Shown: positions 34,520 through 46,493 of the stretch, in pieces
Layout of the letters: each line of letters starts with the position of its first letter
How positions within the stretch are numbered: the first letter of the stretch is position 1
Assembly (NCBI RefSeq): GCF_030867095.1
Contig: NC_081828.1
Span: 47,283,434 to 47,347,433 of the forward strand
Source: Alligator mississippiensis
Lineage: Eukaryota; Chordata; Crocodylia; Alligatoridae
DNA: 64,000 nt
Direction: 5' to 3'
The notes under the pieces: model-generated
What the model saw: only the letters and a program-made list of their open reading frames with translations
Database searches by the model: none
What the model was told of the DNA's origin: nothing
Program-made: the position numbers and the translations under genes

Positions 34520-34715
34520 ATGCAATCCATCTACAGATTTCAAAGCATTTTGCAAAACACCATCCATCTAATTTCTCAGTGTCCCTCTGTGAGGTAGCAC
34601 AGCATAAGCTTTGCATGAAGGGGGAGGAAACTGAGGCACTGAAAGGTGAAATGCTTTGCCCAAGGTCATGCAGGAAGCCAGGAAGAGGCACAGAGTGGGG
34701 TTGTGCTGATTTACA
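34520..34715 (-). repeat. MIR-like SINE, antisense
   Basis: On the plus strand it shows the reversed MIR core: GGAAACTGAGGCACTGAAAG, gctttgcccaaggtcatgca and ggaagaggcacagagtgggg, preceded by the tcaaagcattttgca 3' part. Confidence 0.85.
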
Positions 34716-35185
34716 CCAGCTGAAGGTCTAACTATATTACCACATCAGCACAATGAACCTCAGGAAGCTTCTCTCCCCCTACTCCTCTCTCTTTCTCTCA
34801 TGCATAAGCTGTTTAGGAATTACTCAGATGCTCTTTGCCATCAGATTTTAATAATCAGGAGTGCCTTCCTTTTGTGACACCATGGGGCCACTTAGGCAGC
34901 TTGCCAGGTTCCTGAGAGCTGCATCTTATCGGTGCATGTATCACTTCTAATAAATGCAGGCAGCCACACGCTTAGCTTGTATCTTATCTTCCTTAAAGCC
35001 ACCCCTATCCAAATGTCCTCCTGAGCAGTGTCTTCCTTCCCCTCTGCCCACCGGGTGAAGGCAGCAGCAAGCTGGAGTTTAGAATCCTGAATATGGGCCT
35101 TGGGAAACTTTGGGGAGTGCAGTGTTGAGCTTTCTTGAAATGGTGCTGGGGCCCCCGCAGGCCCTTCTCAGATATACAACAGGGG
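34716..35185. other. no gene seen
   Basis: No supported gene or repeat. Confidence 0.5.
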
Positions 35186-35333
35186 CTAGGGACAGATGTT
35201 ACTAATAAAGTGATCAGAAACTGGTTTAAACCTGAAACAGAACAGATGTTCAGTGCAAAAAAATCGGTTTGAAAATGGCTGAAACTGGTTTGAGATAAAC
35301 CTGGTTAAATATAGCATCACACTCAAATGATTT

Positions 35334-35817
35334 CAAGAGGGATGTGGACAACATTGAGAGGGTCCAGCGGAGGGCCACCCACATGATCTGGGGACAGCAG
35401 GGCAGACCCTATGAGGAGAGGCTACGGGACCTGAACCTGTTCAGCCTCCACAAGAGAAGGCTGAGGGGGGACCTGGTGACCATCTATAAACTCACTAGGG
35501 GGGACCAGAAGGGTTTGGGGGAGACCTTGTTTCCCCTATCGCCCCCCGGGATAACAAGGAATGATGGCCACAAGCTGTTGGAGAGTAGGTTTAGATTAGA
35601 CATCCGTAAGCACTACTTCACAGTTAGGGCGGCTAGGATCTGGAACCAACTTCCAAGGGAAGTGGTACTGGCTCCTAGCCTGGGGGTCTTTAAGAAGTGG
35701 CTTGATGCCTACCTGACTAGGGTCGATTGAGCCCAGTTTTCCTCCTGCCCAGGCAGGGGGTCGGACATGAAGATCTACAAGGTCCCTTCCGACCCTACTT
35801 CTGTGATTCTGTGATTT
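35334..35817 (+). mobile_element. young 5'-truncated CR1 LINE inserted in the hAT-like element
   Basis: The insertion encodes, without interruption, the C-terminal part of CR1 ORF2: DNIERVQRRATHMIWG, RPYEERLRDLNLFSLHKRRL, RGDLVTIYKL, the SRFRLDIRKHYFTVRAARIW block, NQLPREVV and a natural stop at 35728-35730. The 3' UTR carries GGGGGTCGGACATGAAGATC and GGTCCCTTCCGACCCTAC and ends in two TTCTGTGA octamers. TGATTT stands directly before the insertion (35328-35333) and at its end (35812-35817). No frame damage and a close fit to the consensus point to a recent insertion compared with the other CR1 copies here. Confidence 0.92.
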
Positions 35818-36180
35818 GGGTCAAACTGGTTTATGCAATGTCTGTCCCAGACTCCTTGCTGGTTTAAGTAAATCAGAAACCCCCAGCATCCCAGCATGCT
35901 TTCTGGGCTGGGTGGGGCTCTCTGCTCCACAGCAAAGCTGGCCCCTCCTTTCTGCTCCCTGCCTGCAGCTCCAGCAGGGACTTGGAGAAACCACAGCACC
36001 TGCCTCGCTTCCTTCTGCTCTCCGCCTCCCCACCCCACTCCCTGCTAAGCAGGGATCCCCTGTCCCTTCTGCCTTACACAAACACCTTAGCATTACCTAG
36101 CAGACCACACACTGGCTACAGTCCATGCTGTGGCAGACAGTAGCGTTGGCTTAGGGCTTTTTGGAGCTAATCAACAGCTC

Positions 36181-36209
36181 AGTCATGTAGTCATGGTGAC
36201 TACATGACT
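36181..36209. repeat. perfect 13-bp inverted repeat with 3-bp loop
   Basis: AGTCATGTAGTCA and TGACTACATGACT are perfect reverse complements separated by TGG. The matching place in copy 1 of the host element (around 25575) lacks the palindrome. Confidence 0.9.
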
Positions 36210-36569
36210 CTCTTCCTTCTTTGTTTAAGAAGAGTTTTAACTAATGAGAGAGGCTGTTTTGTTTTTTGATGGGGTGATAGATGCTGATAACAGAGCTGAT
36301 AAATGCTCTGTTTTCGGGGGGGGGGGAGGTGGGAGACTCCTCCCTAATCCTGCTGGAGCCTGGCCAGGCCCCCACCTCAGCTCAGCCCTGTGGAAGGGAC
36401 GGGAAACCTGCTCTAGCACCCCCCAGCTTCTAGCCTGAGCCACTGTAGGCATGTGCCTACATTTCTAGGATGTCTGTGCAGTTACAAAGTGATTCAGTCT
36501 AGCCAGGTTAGACTAACCTGCAAAGATGGAATCAATTCAGGCTCCGGCTTTTGAAATGTCTGACCCCAG

Positions 36570-39500
36570 CCAGGGAGTTCTGTGCTTGAGCAACCCAGCC
36601 TCCCACATACAAACTCCCGTGCAGCAGGAAGTCATTGGTGACTACACAACTGCATATGCTAATTTCACGCCCTCCTTTGCTCCCCACAAAATTCCAGGCA
36701 GGCCTCATACTTTGGCTGACATTCAAAACTGTCACCTCTTTGCACATATTAACTTCAAGGGCTCTGTCATTCCTCACATTAAAATGCTATCACTGGGAGT
36801 CAGCACAGCTTGACTCAGCCAGCTAAGGGGCTAGTTCTGAGCGCGCTGCGGGGACAGAAGATTCACGCCTGACATCCATGGTCAATTTGACAGTGATAGA
36901 CACACTACTTAGGAGCCATTTGCTGATCTTGTTTTCTCAGGTGGGAGGTCACACCGCACAGCAGCCTTCCCCAGGTGTGACCTCAGTGTTCTCTGTCCAT
37001 CTCCTCCTGCTCATGCAGAAAATTTCAGGGCCTTCCAATTTAAATGGAGCTACTCCAAAGCCAAAGGTATCATCCCTCCCACTCACTTGCAGAAGGTTTG
37101 GGAGGAAACCCCAAGATTTTGGTGCAGCTGCTTGACATGAAAGGGAAAGAATCTACCTTGTTCATGGGATAGGGTTTTGACCAAGCGTTGAGAAGAGTAT
37201 TCGTTTTTCCTTCTTGGAAAGGAACATCCATCTCTAGAAGATAAAACCTGCCTGGAAGGAGATGCAGCCCAAATCTCCAGCTAGAGCTGCATGAGACTAA
37301 AGAGACTGTCTCTGATCTTGGGCTTACATTTTCTGAGCCTACCTGCTTGCGCTGATTCTTCTCTTGTGGCACTGACAATAGCCCTGTGTCAAATGGAGGG
37401 CTATCTTTCCTTAAATGTTGTTTAAATCTGAAGCAGACACAGGTACAAGACTATTAAGCCAGTTTAAAGCTGCCTGGAATGGTTCAAAAGAGTACCTGGA
37501 AAACAAAAGGGTTTTTCTTTTGGGGTGTTGTTTTGTTGGGGGGGGGGGGGGCTGATTTTTTTTTTTTTTTTAACTGGCTCACTATGAACCAGCTCAGTGT
37601 TGCATGTGGATAGCAAGCATTCCATGACAGATTTGATCAGTCCTCCAGGCATCTCACATTGCATTGCTCCTCAATGCCCCCTTCCCCTACAATGCTGTAT
37701 TGGACCACTCTGGTATGCATCCAGAATTCTACTGCCCCCTTTTCCCCTTTTGCTGGAACTTTTTTTTTTTTTTTTTTTTTTTAAATCAAGGAGCTCCCTT
37801 GCACTGCCTGTTCAATAAAAAAAATTTCTAATGACCAGCTGTGTCCTCACTCTTTAGTTGACTGTGACTCCTCATTATGTAGCTGTCCCCCTGCCCTCAG
37901 CCCCTGGGAACCCAAATTAAAGACTCCCTCCCCCGCCCTTCCTCCTGCATAGTTCGGTGAAGTGCTGCTACTGAATTTTACTGAACTCATGTTTAGAAGA
38001 AAATGGAAAGCAAAAATATGAAAATGCCCTGAGACACAGGTCACCTGCTCCCTGGGAAATCCAAAGCATGGGTGCAAGCACTACTCTTCAGTCAACCACA
38101 CTATAAGGCATACTGGACTGTATGCTCACTTCCACTCCTGGTGTCAGAGCCATAGCATTCTACCTAGAATGCTAGGGCACTACATGTGGACACCTCCGAC
38201 CCACAACAATTGTGACCTGGTTCCCAAGCACTACCATTTAGGAATGGTTTAATTGTTACATGTGTCCACACCCTGAATATAAAATAAGGGAGGCTGCACA
38301 AACCTTAGATGGTTTATATGAATGGTAACTCCTGGCATGACAAGTTGTCCTTCCTGGACTAGTTCCTTAGTTCAGAAGAAGCAATCAAATAAACTGCCTG
38401 CAAGATCAGCCCTGCAGGGTCATCTGTAGGGACTGAGTCCTAGGCATCCTGAGATCTCAAACCAAAAACCTTCCTTGAGCCAAAGGACCAAGCCTGACAG
38501 CCTGAAGACTCCACAATCAGAAACCCCTACAGACTCCTCTAAACACTGAGTGGCACCTGTTTACCTAAGGATGCAATCTGAAACCAATTTATTACCCTGA
38601 TGCATAAGGCCATGTGACAGTAATAAATCAATTTAAACTGGATATATTTCCCTTTAGCATAAGTCAATAGGGCAGGGGTTCGAGCTAAACTAGAACAAAG
38701 TTGCTCGTAAACAGAAATCAGTATCAACACAAGGGTTTGCCCCCAGCACAAGTGTGTGTGTGCACATGTCCCTCTCCCTTTTAGATAATGACTGGTGAGA
38801 AAAAAAAATGCCTTGTGTGTTAGGAGGGACCATATAGGGCCTCATCCCAGAGAAAGGGGGAGGGTCCTTGTTTCTTTACTTAAATTTATTGAGATTAAAG
38901 CAATTAAAAAGTACTTAGAAGTTATAGCCTAACACATCATCAGTAATTCAAATAAATTAATATAATCACTGCAAGAGGGGCTGAACCAGCCAACCCACGG
39001 AAACTCCTTCCCACTCCTCCCTTGTTCTAGGAAGGAGGCTCTCAACACTTTCTAAAAAACCCTTATCAAGCTGGTGTCCCTGACAATGTGCCTAGAACAA
39101 GGAGGGGAGTGAATTCCAGAGTCCTTGCACCATCCTAAAGAAGGTCATCCACACCATCTCAATCCTAGAGGGAGATCAAGGCTGGGTGAGCCAAGAAGTT
39201 GCCTCTACCACAGTCTGGTACCAAGAGATAAAGGGGAGGGAGGGAGGTTGCTATAAATGGCATCAGTCTCTGAGGAAGTGTGGTTAAGCAGGACCCAGAA
39301 GCTTCATACCACAAAACAGATGCTTTCAGTGGAAGGAAAGAGCAGCACGAAAGCTATCTCCCAGATTATTTTGTCTCCTGATGATGGGCTATGTATGAGC
39401 CTGGTACCAATCTCTCATAGGCATGTGACATCTTTGGACTAGGGAGATTCACAATGCAGTATCCCTCACTTCCTGTCCTAGCCTAGTGGATGATGTAGGT

Positions 39501-40884
39501 ACTGTACCCTCCCAAACAGATGCATCTTTTCCTCCTCACATGTGGCCATATTTCAGAGGTGGGTACAGAGACACTCATGCATCCCTTATATACCTACTCA
39601 TTGTGGGAGGAGTTCTGAAACTATTTAATTAACTGATTGGAATCAATTCAAGATTCTGGGATGAAAGGATGCATAAGCAATGAGCAAAAACTCATTATTT
39701 ATGGTATTACCCAAGAGGCCAGATCCTCCCCAGGTCCCAGTTTAAATCACGAGGGCTACAGAAACTGAGGATCTGGCCCGCTGTTTCCAGTCAAGTTAAG
39801 GGGTAAAGTTTGCACTCGCTTCTGCTGCTAGCCAGGGCTGATTATTCTTGATTGCTGGTTTGTCCTTTTATGGGGATGATAATGTTTGAGAGCAAGTCAG
39901 TTATGAGCGCTCAGTTTCTGTTAAATGCTCCAGCAGAAGGAACTTGACCTGCATGTTAGACCATCACAATCATAGTGCTGGGCCATTTCTCCCCCACCCC
40001 CTCCTCTTTATGGAGGAGCAGCAGCAACAGCAGCAGAGCATGGGGTGAAAAGTCAAGGGAAGGACAAGTTGACTGATGGTGCTCAGGTTGTGGGGTCAGT
40101 GCAAGGCGTCGCGATCTGGGCTCAGACAGAGCCATTTCCTCTGCGATTTTTATCTTTCGTCTGTTCACACGTCATGCCACCTGGACATAATACAGAACAA
40201 TCTGAAAAAAAAAAACCCTCAACAAAACAGTTAACCCTTTCCCTTCCTCCCAGGAAGGAACAGGAAACCAGCAAACCCCTGCCACAGGCAAACTGCAAGA
40301 GCAATTCCATACTCATGGTTTTGCCCAGAAACAAGGGGTCTTTCTTTACGGGCACTGTAAATAACATAAAATGTTGCCCTTTTTATTGCCTTGGACATTG
40401 TCAAGTGGCAGCTTTTCTTTCTCTGTTGACCCTTTGGCCAATGGTATGATTTAGCCACAAAGTTCATATTGCTGACTTAAAAATATATTAGGTTTTATGA
40501 CATTCTAGTTTTGGTTCCTTTCTGGTTTCTCAATTAAATCCCCAAGCCACTAGATAATAATTCAATCAGTGCAGGATTAGGGTTCCTCCACAGAGAGAGA
40601 GTAAAGGCAGAGAGATACATCTTCCTCTGACTAAACAAAGGAAAGGTCTCTTCAGTTATAGTGGCTGGTTAATATGGATCCCTTATAAATGACAAACAGG
40701 TTCTGGTGGTCCATGAATGCCCTTTTAAAGGCAATGGGACCACTCTCAGAATTAGGTGGCATGTGGCATACATAAAGGTGTCTGCATCTGGCCCTCACAA
40801 ATATTCAGGATTTACAGGGTAAAGTCCTGGCCCCACAGTCAAAGACAAAAATCTGGCCAGTGGCAATGATGCAAGGGTCTCACC
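36570..40884. other. no gene seen; homopolymer runs
   Basis: About 4.3 kb without a gene I can support. It holds (G)14 at 37538-37551 followed four bases later by (T)16 at 37556-37571, and (T)23 at 37760-37782. A stretch at 38880-39440 looks like an old repeat but could not be classified. Open frames of up to 134 codons have no recognisable domain. Confidence 0.5.
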
Positions 40885-41000
40885 TGTATAGTACTTTAGG
40901 CTCTCAAAGCACTGGATGTAAGGCAAAAAACACTGCCACCGTCCTGTTACAGATAATGGAACTGGTAGCGGCAGAGGTGGGAACATGACTGAAGTGTTCA
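40885..41000 (-). repeat. MIR-like SINE, antisense, weak
   Basis: The order ttaggctctcaaagcactgg, GTTACAGATAATGGAACTG and gcagaggtgggaac resembles reversed MIR. It is short and diverged. Confidence 0.45.
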
Positions 41001-43284
41001 AACCCCCAAGAGATCTTCTCTCACCAGCAAAGCAGGATACAGCTACAGCAAATTCGTTATCATATGTTCTTTCACTTTAATTGCCTGGGTAACCAAGTAA
41101 ACATTTGTTTAGCAACTTCATGCAACATTAATTGGAGATCCTCATGCCAGATCTCATGAACTAAACAGGATGCAACTTTGTAAGAAGCTGCATGGAAGGC
41201 CAGACACTGGATCTTGCAGGAAACATTGCTGCTGCTTGAGTGAGTGGCACTGTTCCCTCTGAGAGGTGAAACCAAAGTTGTGATGCTAAATATACTCCAA
41301 AACGTCTCACAAGAGGAGGGTGTTGGCTCCAGCATCCTGATCTAATTCCAGTGTAGCTAATTACTACAGCATAGGACAAAAAAGGAAACTGCTTTGGAGA
41401 CATGTTAAGTGTTTAAGGGTGTTATTTTTAAATTTCCCTGTTACCCTCTTTCTTTTCTTCCTCCCACATTAAATGAGAGGGCTAATTAGGAAACAGTAAC
41501 CAGTTCCTCCAAAGAGTCTATAAAACCATTTCTTTCCCCCCCCAAAATTGCAGAGAAATGGACTTGTTTTGACCACACATCCAGAATGTTTTATTTAGTG
41601 GGTTTTGAAAGTCGAGGGCTTTGTTTTCTGCCAAATTTCAGTTATTAAATCCCAAAGCTTCTTTTCTTAAAAATATGAACACTTGAAAAACTGAACAATT
41701 CTTTGTGGTTCTCAAAAAATGAATGCTGGGGGATGCAAAGATCGTTAGTGAAAAAAAGGGGAAATTTCAAATAAAACCTTTTTTTTTCTTTTAAAAAAGC
41801 TGCTAAAGTTACTGTGGTGATTTAAATACACACACACATCATATATATGGGGTACAAACAGTTACGACATTTTAAGATGCATAAAGTCAAATCTCTCAGT
41901 TTAATCAGACCATTGATTTTCCTCTCTTCACTGAAGTGCAGGGTTAAATCCTTCACTGGTGTAAAATGGTATTATTTCACTGACTTCATCGGAAACATGT
42001 TGCACATGTTAGCACATCCCTTTCATTCTGAAAGGCAATGTGGAATCACATGAGACAGAGACCATGCAGGGCGGGGTTTTGTCTATGTATAGCACCAGAG
42101 AGGGCTGGTCCATGGCACAGGCTCCTAGGCACTAGAGTCACATTAATAATAATGGCAAATGAATGAAAATTAAGTCTAGCACAGGAGAGACCTAGACTTA
42201 AATCCTATTTCATCTCGAAGAAGCCTAAATAGGTTTGACATGTAAGCATGTACCTTTTACACCCTGGATGAGTCTCTGAAAAACACCTGCTGATGCAAAA
42301 GTTGGGTGGGTCCTCCTCTGCTTTGCTCTTTTGTGCAACTTACCCAGAAGGCTACCAGAAAGGTATGTTACAAAAGATGACCCATTTATAAATCACATGT
42401 AGCATTTGGACCCTGGGTTCCAGTCCCAGCTCCACCAAAACTTTTATGTGCAAGAAGGGTGAAAAAGGGGTGCTTCCTAAAGTGTAATGAGTATGCATAG
42501 GTCTCTGAGCATACATTTACCTACCCAACTGGGGATGATACAAGGAAAGGACAGATGTAAATATGTGCATTCCACAACACATACCCATGCATGGAATATA
42601 CCTGCTCAATGCATGACCATACTGTTAGATAAAATACATTTTGCAGAGCCATATTTTAGCCCTTCTGGTGTTTCCTCTGGTTTTGTAAGGCACTTGCATG
42701 CCTGGTCTTTTGGTCTACTGCAGGAGAACACCTCACAGAGCACTCTCAAATACCTCTCACAAGTTCATATCCCTTCAGTTTCTTCGACAGCTGAGTTGGA
42801 GGACTCTGGGATACATCTCTTTCCAACAGAAAAAGCAGCTTCGGTTTCTGTGCGGTTCTTACAAATGGATGGTGCTTGCAGGGGGGCTCAGAAGAGGCTG
42901 ACTGAAAGGCACCCCATAATCATACACAAGTAAAAGTGGTCACCCTGGAAGTTCCTGGCATTAACAGAGAGAGGAAATTGGGCTCACACCTCCAAAGGCA
43001 TCTCAATTAATGGGAAAGAGGGAATATGAAAGGTTCCCGGAAAAGAGAAACTACGTATCAGTGTAGGACATTGCATGCTGGAACCTGGAGCTTTTATGGG
43101 GCACAACTTCTCTATGAAGAGCAGAGTAGTTGCAACTTGTGCTATTTTGTGGAACTGGGGCACAGTCCTTGGCCACCTGTTCTGTGCAGGGAGTTCTGCG
43201 CTCACCGTATCAGCTTGGTTAATGACCAGCCTCACAGACAACAGTAGTGGGCTTCCACTCACACTGCCCACAAGAGACTGCGGT
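41001..43284. other. no gene seen
   Basis: No supported gene. The 148-codon open frame at 42487-42933 (plus) has no recognisable motif. A scrap resembling the 5' part of a plus-strand MIR is near 42395-42450 (CCTGGGTTCCAGTCCCAGCT). An (AC)n/(AT)n run is at 41826-41848. Confidence 0.5.
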
Positions 43285-43375
43285 CTGTTGTTATCTCCAT
43301 TTTTCAGAAGCAAGGCAGAGACGCATTAAATTGCCTGTAGCATTGCCAAGCCCAGGCACTCAACTGGTGAGCCTC
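43285..43375 (-). repeat. MIR-like SINE, antisense, weak
   Basis: Reversed MIR blocks: TTATCTCCATTTTTCAGAAG, gcagagacgcattaaattgc and ccaggcactcaactgg. Confidence 0.45.
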
Positions 43376-43904
43376 AAAGAAAATCCATGAGACTGTAATA
43401 CGTTTGGAAATTTCCTTTGTTTTCCAAGTCTGCTGGGTGCACATGTCACACTTTCAAGCAGTAGTGTCACTAGGATGGAGCAAGTGGGGCACCAGCCCCG
43501 GGTACCAATTTACAGAAAGCACCAGAATGGCAGCCCCTGAGGAGCCCACATAGCAGCAGCAGCAACCAGCATCTTTGGCATCTGCTCTCTGATTGCCATT
43601 TTGTTGTCACTTGACAGAGTTAATGGCAGGAACCCCCCATCTCCCTTTTGGCTAAGACACTGAAAGGAGGAAGGGAAATGCTTGGCAAACATTTATACCC
43701 AAGGCATTGAAATTGCTGGTTATACCTCTGCTTTCAAGCTTCTCTCCAATGCCAGGAGCACAGAACCTTACTTAAAAAACAGAAAAAGAAAGGAACAACT
43801 AAAACTTTGTATAAAGTCACCTGACTCCAGGATCTGAGGCTATAAGAAAAGCACCAGAAATCACAACAGCTATAATTAAGTCACAACAGCTGGTACCACT
43901 GGAC
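43376..43904. other. no gene seen
   Basis: No supported gene. CAGTAGTGTCACTAGGATGG at 43459-43478 resembles a hAT-type terminus, but no partner end was found. Confidence 0.4.
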
Positions 43905-43970
43905 TTGCCCGAGATCACACAAGGAGTCTTGTGTCACAATGAGAAGCAGAGCCCAGATTTTCCGAGCCCT
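43905..43970 (-). repeat. MIR-like SINE, antisense
   Basis: Reversed MIR core: cttgcccgagatcacacaag, cacaatgagaagcagagccc and agattttccgagcc. Confidence 0.6.
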
Positions 43971-44754
43971 TTAAATGCAAGGCCATCATTCATCCCAGCA
44001 AGCTGCCAGTGCAGCCCTCAGCAACATAAATTTTGGGTGCCCTTGCTCTATGGTCACCTCCAGTCAAAGCCTTTTTATTGCCGTCCATTTCCACCCGTGG
44101 CACAAATTCATGTCCATATCGTTAAAGAGACACATGGTTTATTTACTCATTAGCATATCCAGCTGTTAGCTTTCCTTCGCCCAATATTTCAGGCTAAGTA
44201 GTGATTTGACATAAATAATACCCATTCAACTAAGGGCTGAAAGATATTGTAAATATAAAAAGTCTTAAGCTCAAATAGCTCTTTTCAAGTGCTCTATACA
44301 AGCCCTAGTTAGTATGGAAGAGAACGCAATGCCATTACTTAAATAGGCCCATTAAAAATGAGCACCAAATGAAATACTGCTTTATTAAACAGATGACATT
44401 ACATCAGGACTGATGAATCATAAAGTTTCTTTTCGGTATTACAATGGTATATGACCTTTTAAACTTTAATCATTCACCTCCTGTTCTGAACCAGCATCAG
44501 GTGTATAGGCCTCTCTGCTGATTACATTAACATGAGGCAGCTGGGGAGCTGTTGGCACCAATTCCCTGTAGGGTCTTACGAAGTAGCTCGTCTTATTCCG
44601 GTCAGGAGGGAGGGAGTAGATCCCGCGCAGAGAAGCCAGGAAGGAGTCCTGCTCTTTTTTAATCACAGATTTTTTTTTTTTTAAAAGAGTAATTTGCTCA
44701 TTAGGGTGGGAGACAGGCTTGTGCTTTACCAAGCTGAAAGGGACAGAGTTTCAA
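43971..44754. other. no gene seen
   Basis: No supported gene. The DNA from about 44190 to 44470 is repeat-free and AT-rich. Confidence 0.5.
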
Positions 44755-44895
44755 CCCCTTTGTTCTCAAAAGCATAGTTTCCCCTCATTTTACAAATGAG
44801 AAAAACTGAAGCACAAAGAGGGTAAGGAACTTCCCCAAGGTCACATCATAGGTTAGTTGCAGAGCTGGAAATAAGACCCAGCTGCTCTGACTCAC
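44755..44895 (-). repeat. MIR-like SINE, antisense
   Basis: Reversed MIR: CTCATTTTACAAATGAGAAA, actgaagcacaaagagggta, aacttccccaaggtcacatc, gttgcagagctggaa and gacccagctgctctgac. One of the clearest MIR copies in the window. Confidence 0.9.
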
Positions 44896-44924
44896 ATTTA
44901 CTGTATATCTACAGTATGTGCTGG

Positions 44925-45035
44925 AGTCATTTGCAATCATTACTACATTTATCTTCATGATGGCCTATGAGCTGGAGCAGTGCCATGCTACTCCCCCATT
45001 GTGCAGATGGGGAAAGTCGAGGCTGTGCCAACACT
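44925..45035 (-). repeat. MIR-like SINE, antisense
   Basis: Reversed MIR 3' and core part: cattactacatttatcttca, then CCCATTGTGCAGATGGGGAA and gtcgaggctgtgcc. It lies 30 bp from the previous copy and could be part of the same or an adjacent insertion. Confidence 0.65.
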
Positions 45036-45360
45036 AACAGTGAATGCAGCTTGCTACAACATACTTGAAATAACTTTAAACAAGCAATCTTGGGTGCTGC
45101 TAGACATAGCATGCAATTCAGTGCAAGCTGCAAAATTCTGCACAAGAGGCTGGGTAAACATTTGCACTCTTAGCTTGTACTAGCTATACCTGCTGGCTAA
45201 CTTATGTCCGTGGCAGCCATAATAATCACCATGCCTTGGCACAGCATCCTACCCAGGCTTGTGTATCTTGCTTCTCAATGGTGCTAACTAGCCCCAATGG
45301 TATTTGTCAGCTAACAGGGTGATAGTTTTCCAGGTATTCAAGCCAGCTTCATGGTGACAT
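45036..45360. other. no gene seen
   Basis: No supported feature. Confidence 0.5.
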
Positions 45361-45905
45361 GGGCCATTTGTACATGCCACAAAATTGGCCTTTAAAGCGG
45401 CTTAATGCCCTTTCACACTGTTTTAATGGTGCGGCTGTTTGCACGTGTCGGTGGCAAAACGCGCTTTAATGGCAGGCTGTTTGCACATGTTGGCAGCATA
45501 ATGCACTTTAAATGACTTGGGGACGCAGCAAAATAAAACATCTCTGAGGTTAGTTTAGTTTGCTGTGGAGGGAAGCACTGGGCCCTGTGCAGCTCAGGGG
45601 CTGCACAGCGCTGGCAGCCTGTGCAGGCAGGCTCCACTGAAGGGGGGGGGAACGCAGAGCCTGATCTTTTTTTTTTTCACCCCCTCCCCAGAGCCTGCCT
45701 GCCTGAGCTGCGCAGGGGCCAGTGCTTCCCTCCGCAGCTGCAGTGCCCTCTGGGACCGCTCAGGCTGGGTGCTTGCGGACAGGTGCTGCCTGGGGGAAGC
45801 TGCCACTGCCACGGAGGGAAGCACCAGCTCAGGGAGCGCTCAGCCCGCCAGCAGCTTGCCCTCCTCTTCCTGCCGGAGAGACAGGTAAGGGTCGGGCTCA
45901 ACCCT

Positions 45906-46458
45906 TGTGTACTGTCAGAGCCTAGTGGTCGAGTGCCTCGGCACAGTGGAACTTTCTAGCACAAGGCACGGTGAGATTTTGTACGAGGGAATTTCTCGGC
46001 ACGGTGGAGAACCCCGGCGTGGAAAGGTTCCCGCCACTCATATGCAAATTCACACATTACTATTGGTCGGTTCTAAATTATGCCTACGTGGCGACTAGCA
46101 ATTGGCTTGCTAGCCATATAAAGGGTTGGAGCAGTTTCCACCCAAGTTGGAGAACTCCGCGCCCATCTCGGAGTGAACGTGGCGGACTGATCAACCGCCG
46201 ACGACTCCCCGTCGCCGACCGTCCACGACGTACCCCCGTGTCCTGCATGCTCGTGTTCAGACCCATTAGAAAGATATCTCGTCTTATTAGAGCTCCTTGG
46301 TTAAACTGTAACTGAAGTTTGAAGTTAACTTTCTTCCTACGCTGTACATCTCGACAGTATAAGTAAAGCCATCTTTGTTTGAACTAGTATACACTTGTGC
46401 CTAATTCTACTCCAGCGGTCGAAAGTACCCATCTGTACGTTCTGGGTTTGTGGCCACA
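45906..46458 (+). mobile_element. CpG-rich solo LTR of an endogenous retrovirus
   Basis: The 553-bp unit starts TGTG and ends CACA and is flanked by ACCCT (45901-45905) and ACCCA (46459-46463), four of five identical. In order it has a CAAT-type word (attggct near 46101), TATAAAG at 46117-46123, a CpG-dense stretch (46155-46240) where R would start, and a poly(A) signal AGTAAA at 46362-46367, so U3-R-U5 runs on the plus strand. The density of intact CpGs contrasts with the flanks and suggests a recent insertion. No second LTR, primer-binding site or viral gene is present. Confidence 0.75.
46117..46367 (+). promoter_or_regulatory. LTR promoter and poly(A) signals
   Basis: TATAAAG stands at 46117-46123 and AGTAAA at 46362-46367. 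The R region would therefore start about 46147 and end about 46385. Confidence 0.6.
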
Positions 46459-46493
46459 ACCCAGCCGCCCCTTTCCTGGATCCCCCTCAGCCC

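Larger units (their letters stand above)
35186..36569 (+). mobile_element. hAT-like non-autonomous element, copy 2, split by a CR1
   Basis: The left end CTAGGGACAGATGTTAC and the inward-read right end CTGGGGTCAGACATTTC match copy 1 (24920-26135). The two copies align along most of their length: the AAACTGGTTT array (35218, 35282, 35823), the TTTATGCAATG(T/C)CTGTCCC block, the GTTTAAGAAGAG block near 36226 and the CAGCTTCTAGCCT block near 36424. A CR1 of about 480 bp sits at 35334-35817. Without it this copy is about 900 bp, so it also has internal deletions relative to copy 1. Confidence 0.75.

Noticed and set aside
45885..45890. GTAAGG after ACAG as a splice donor of a host exon
   Set aside because: It is within a mobile element immediately left of the LTR and no exon, acceptor or coding frame accompanies it.
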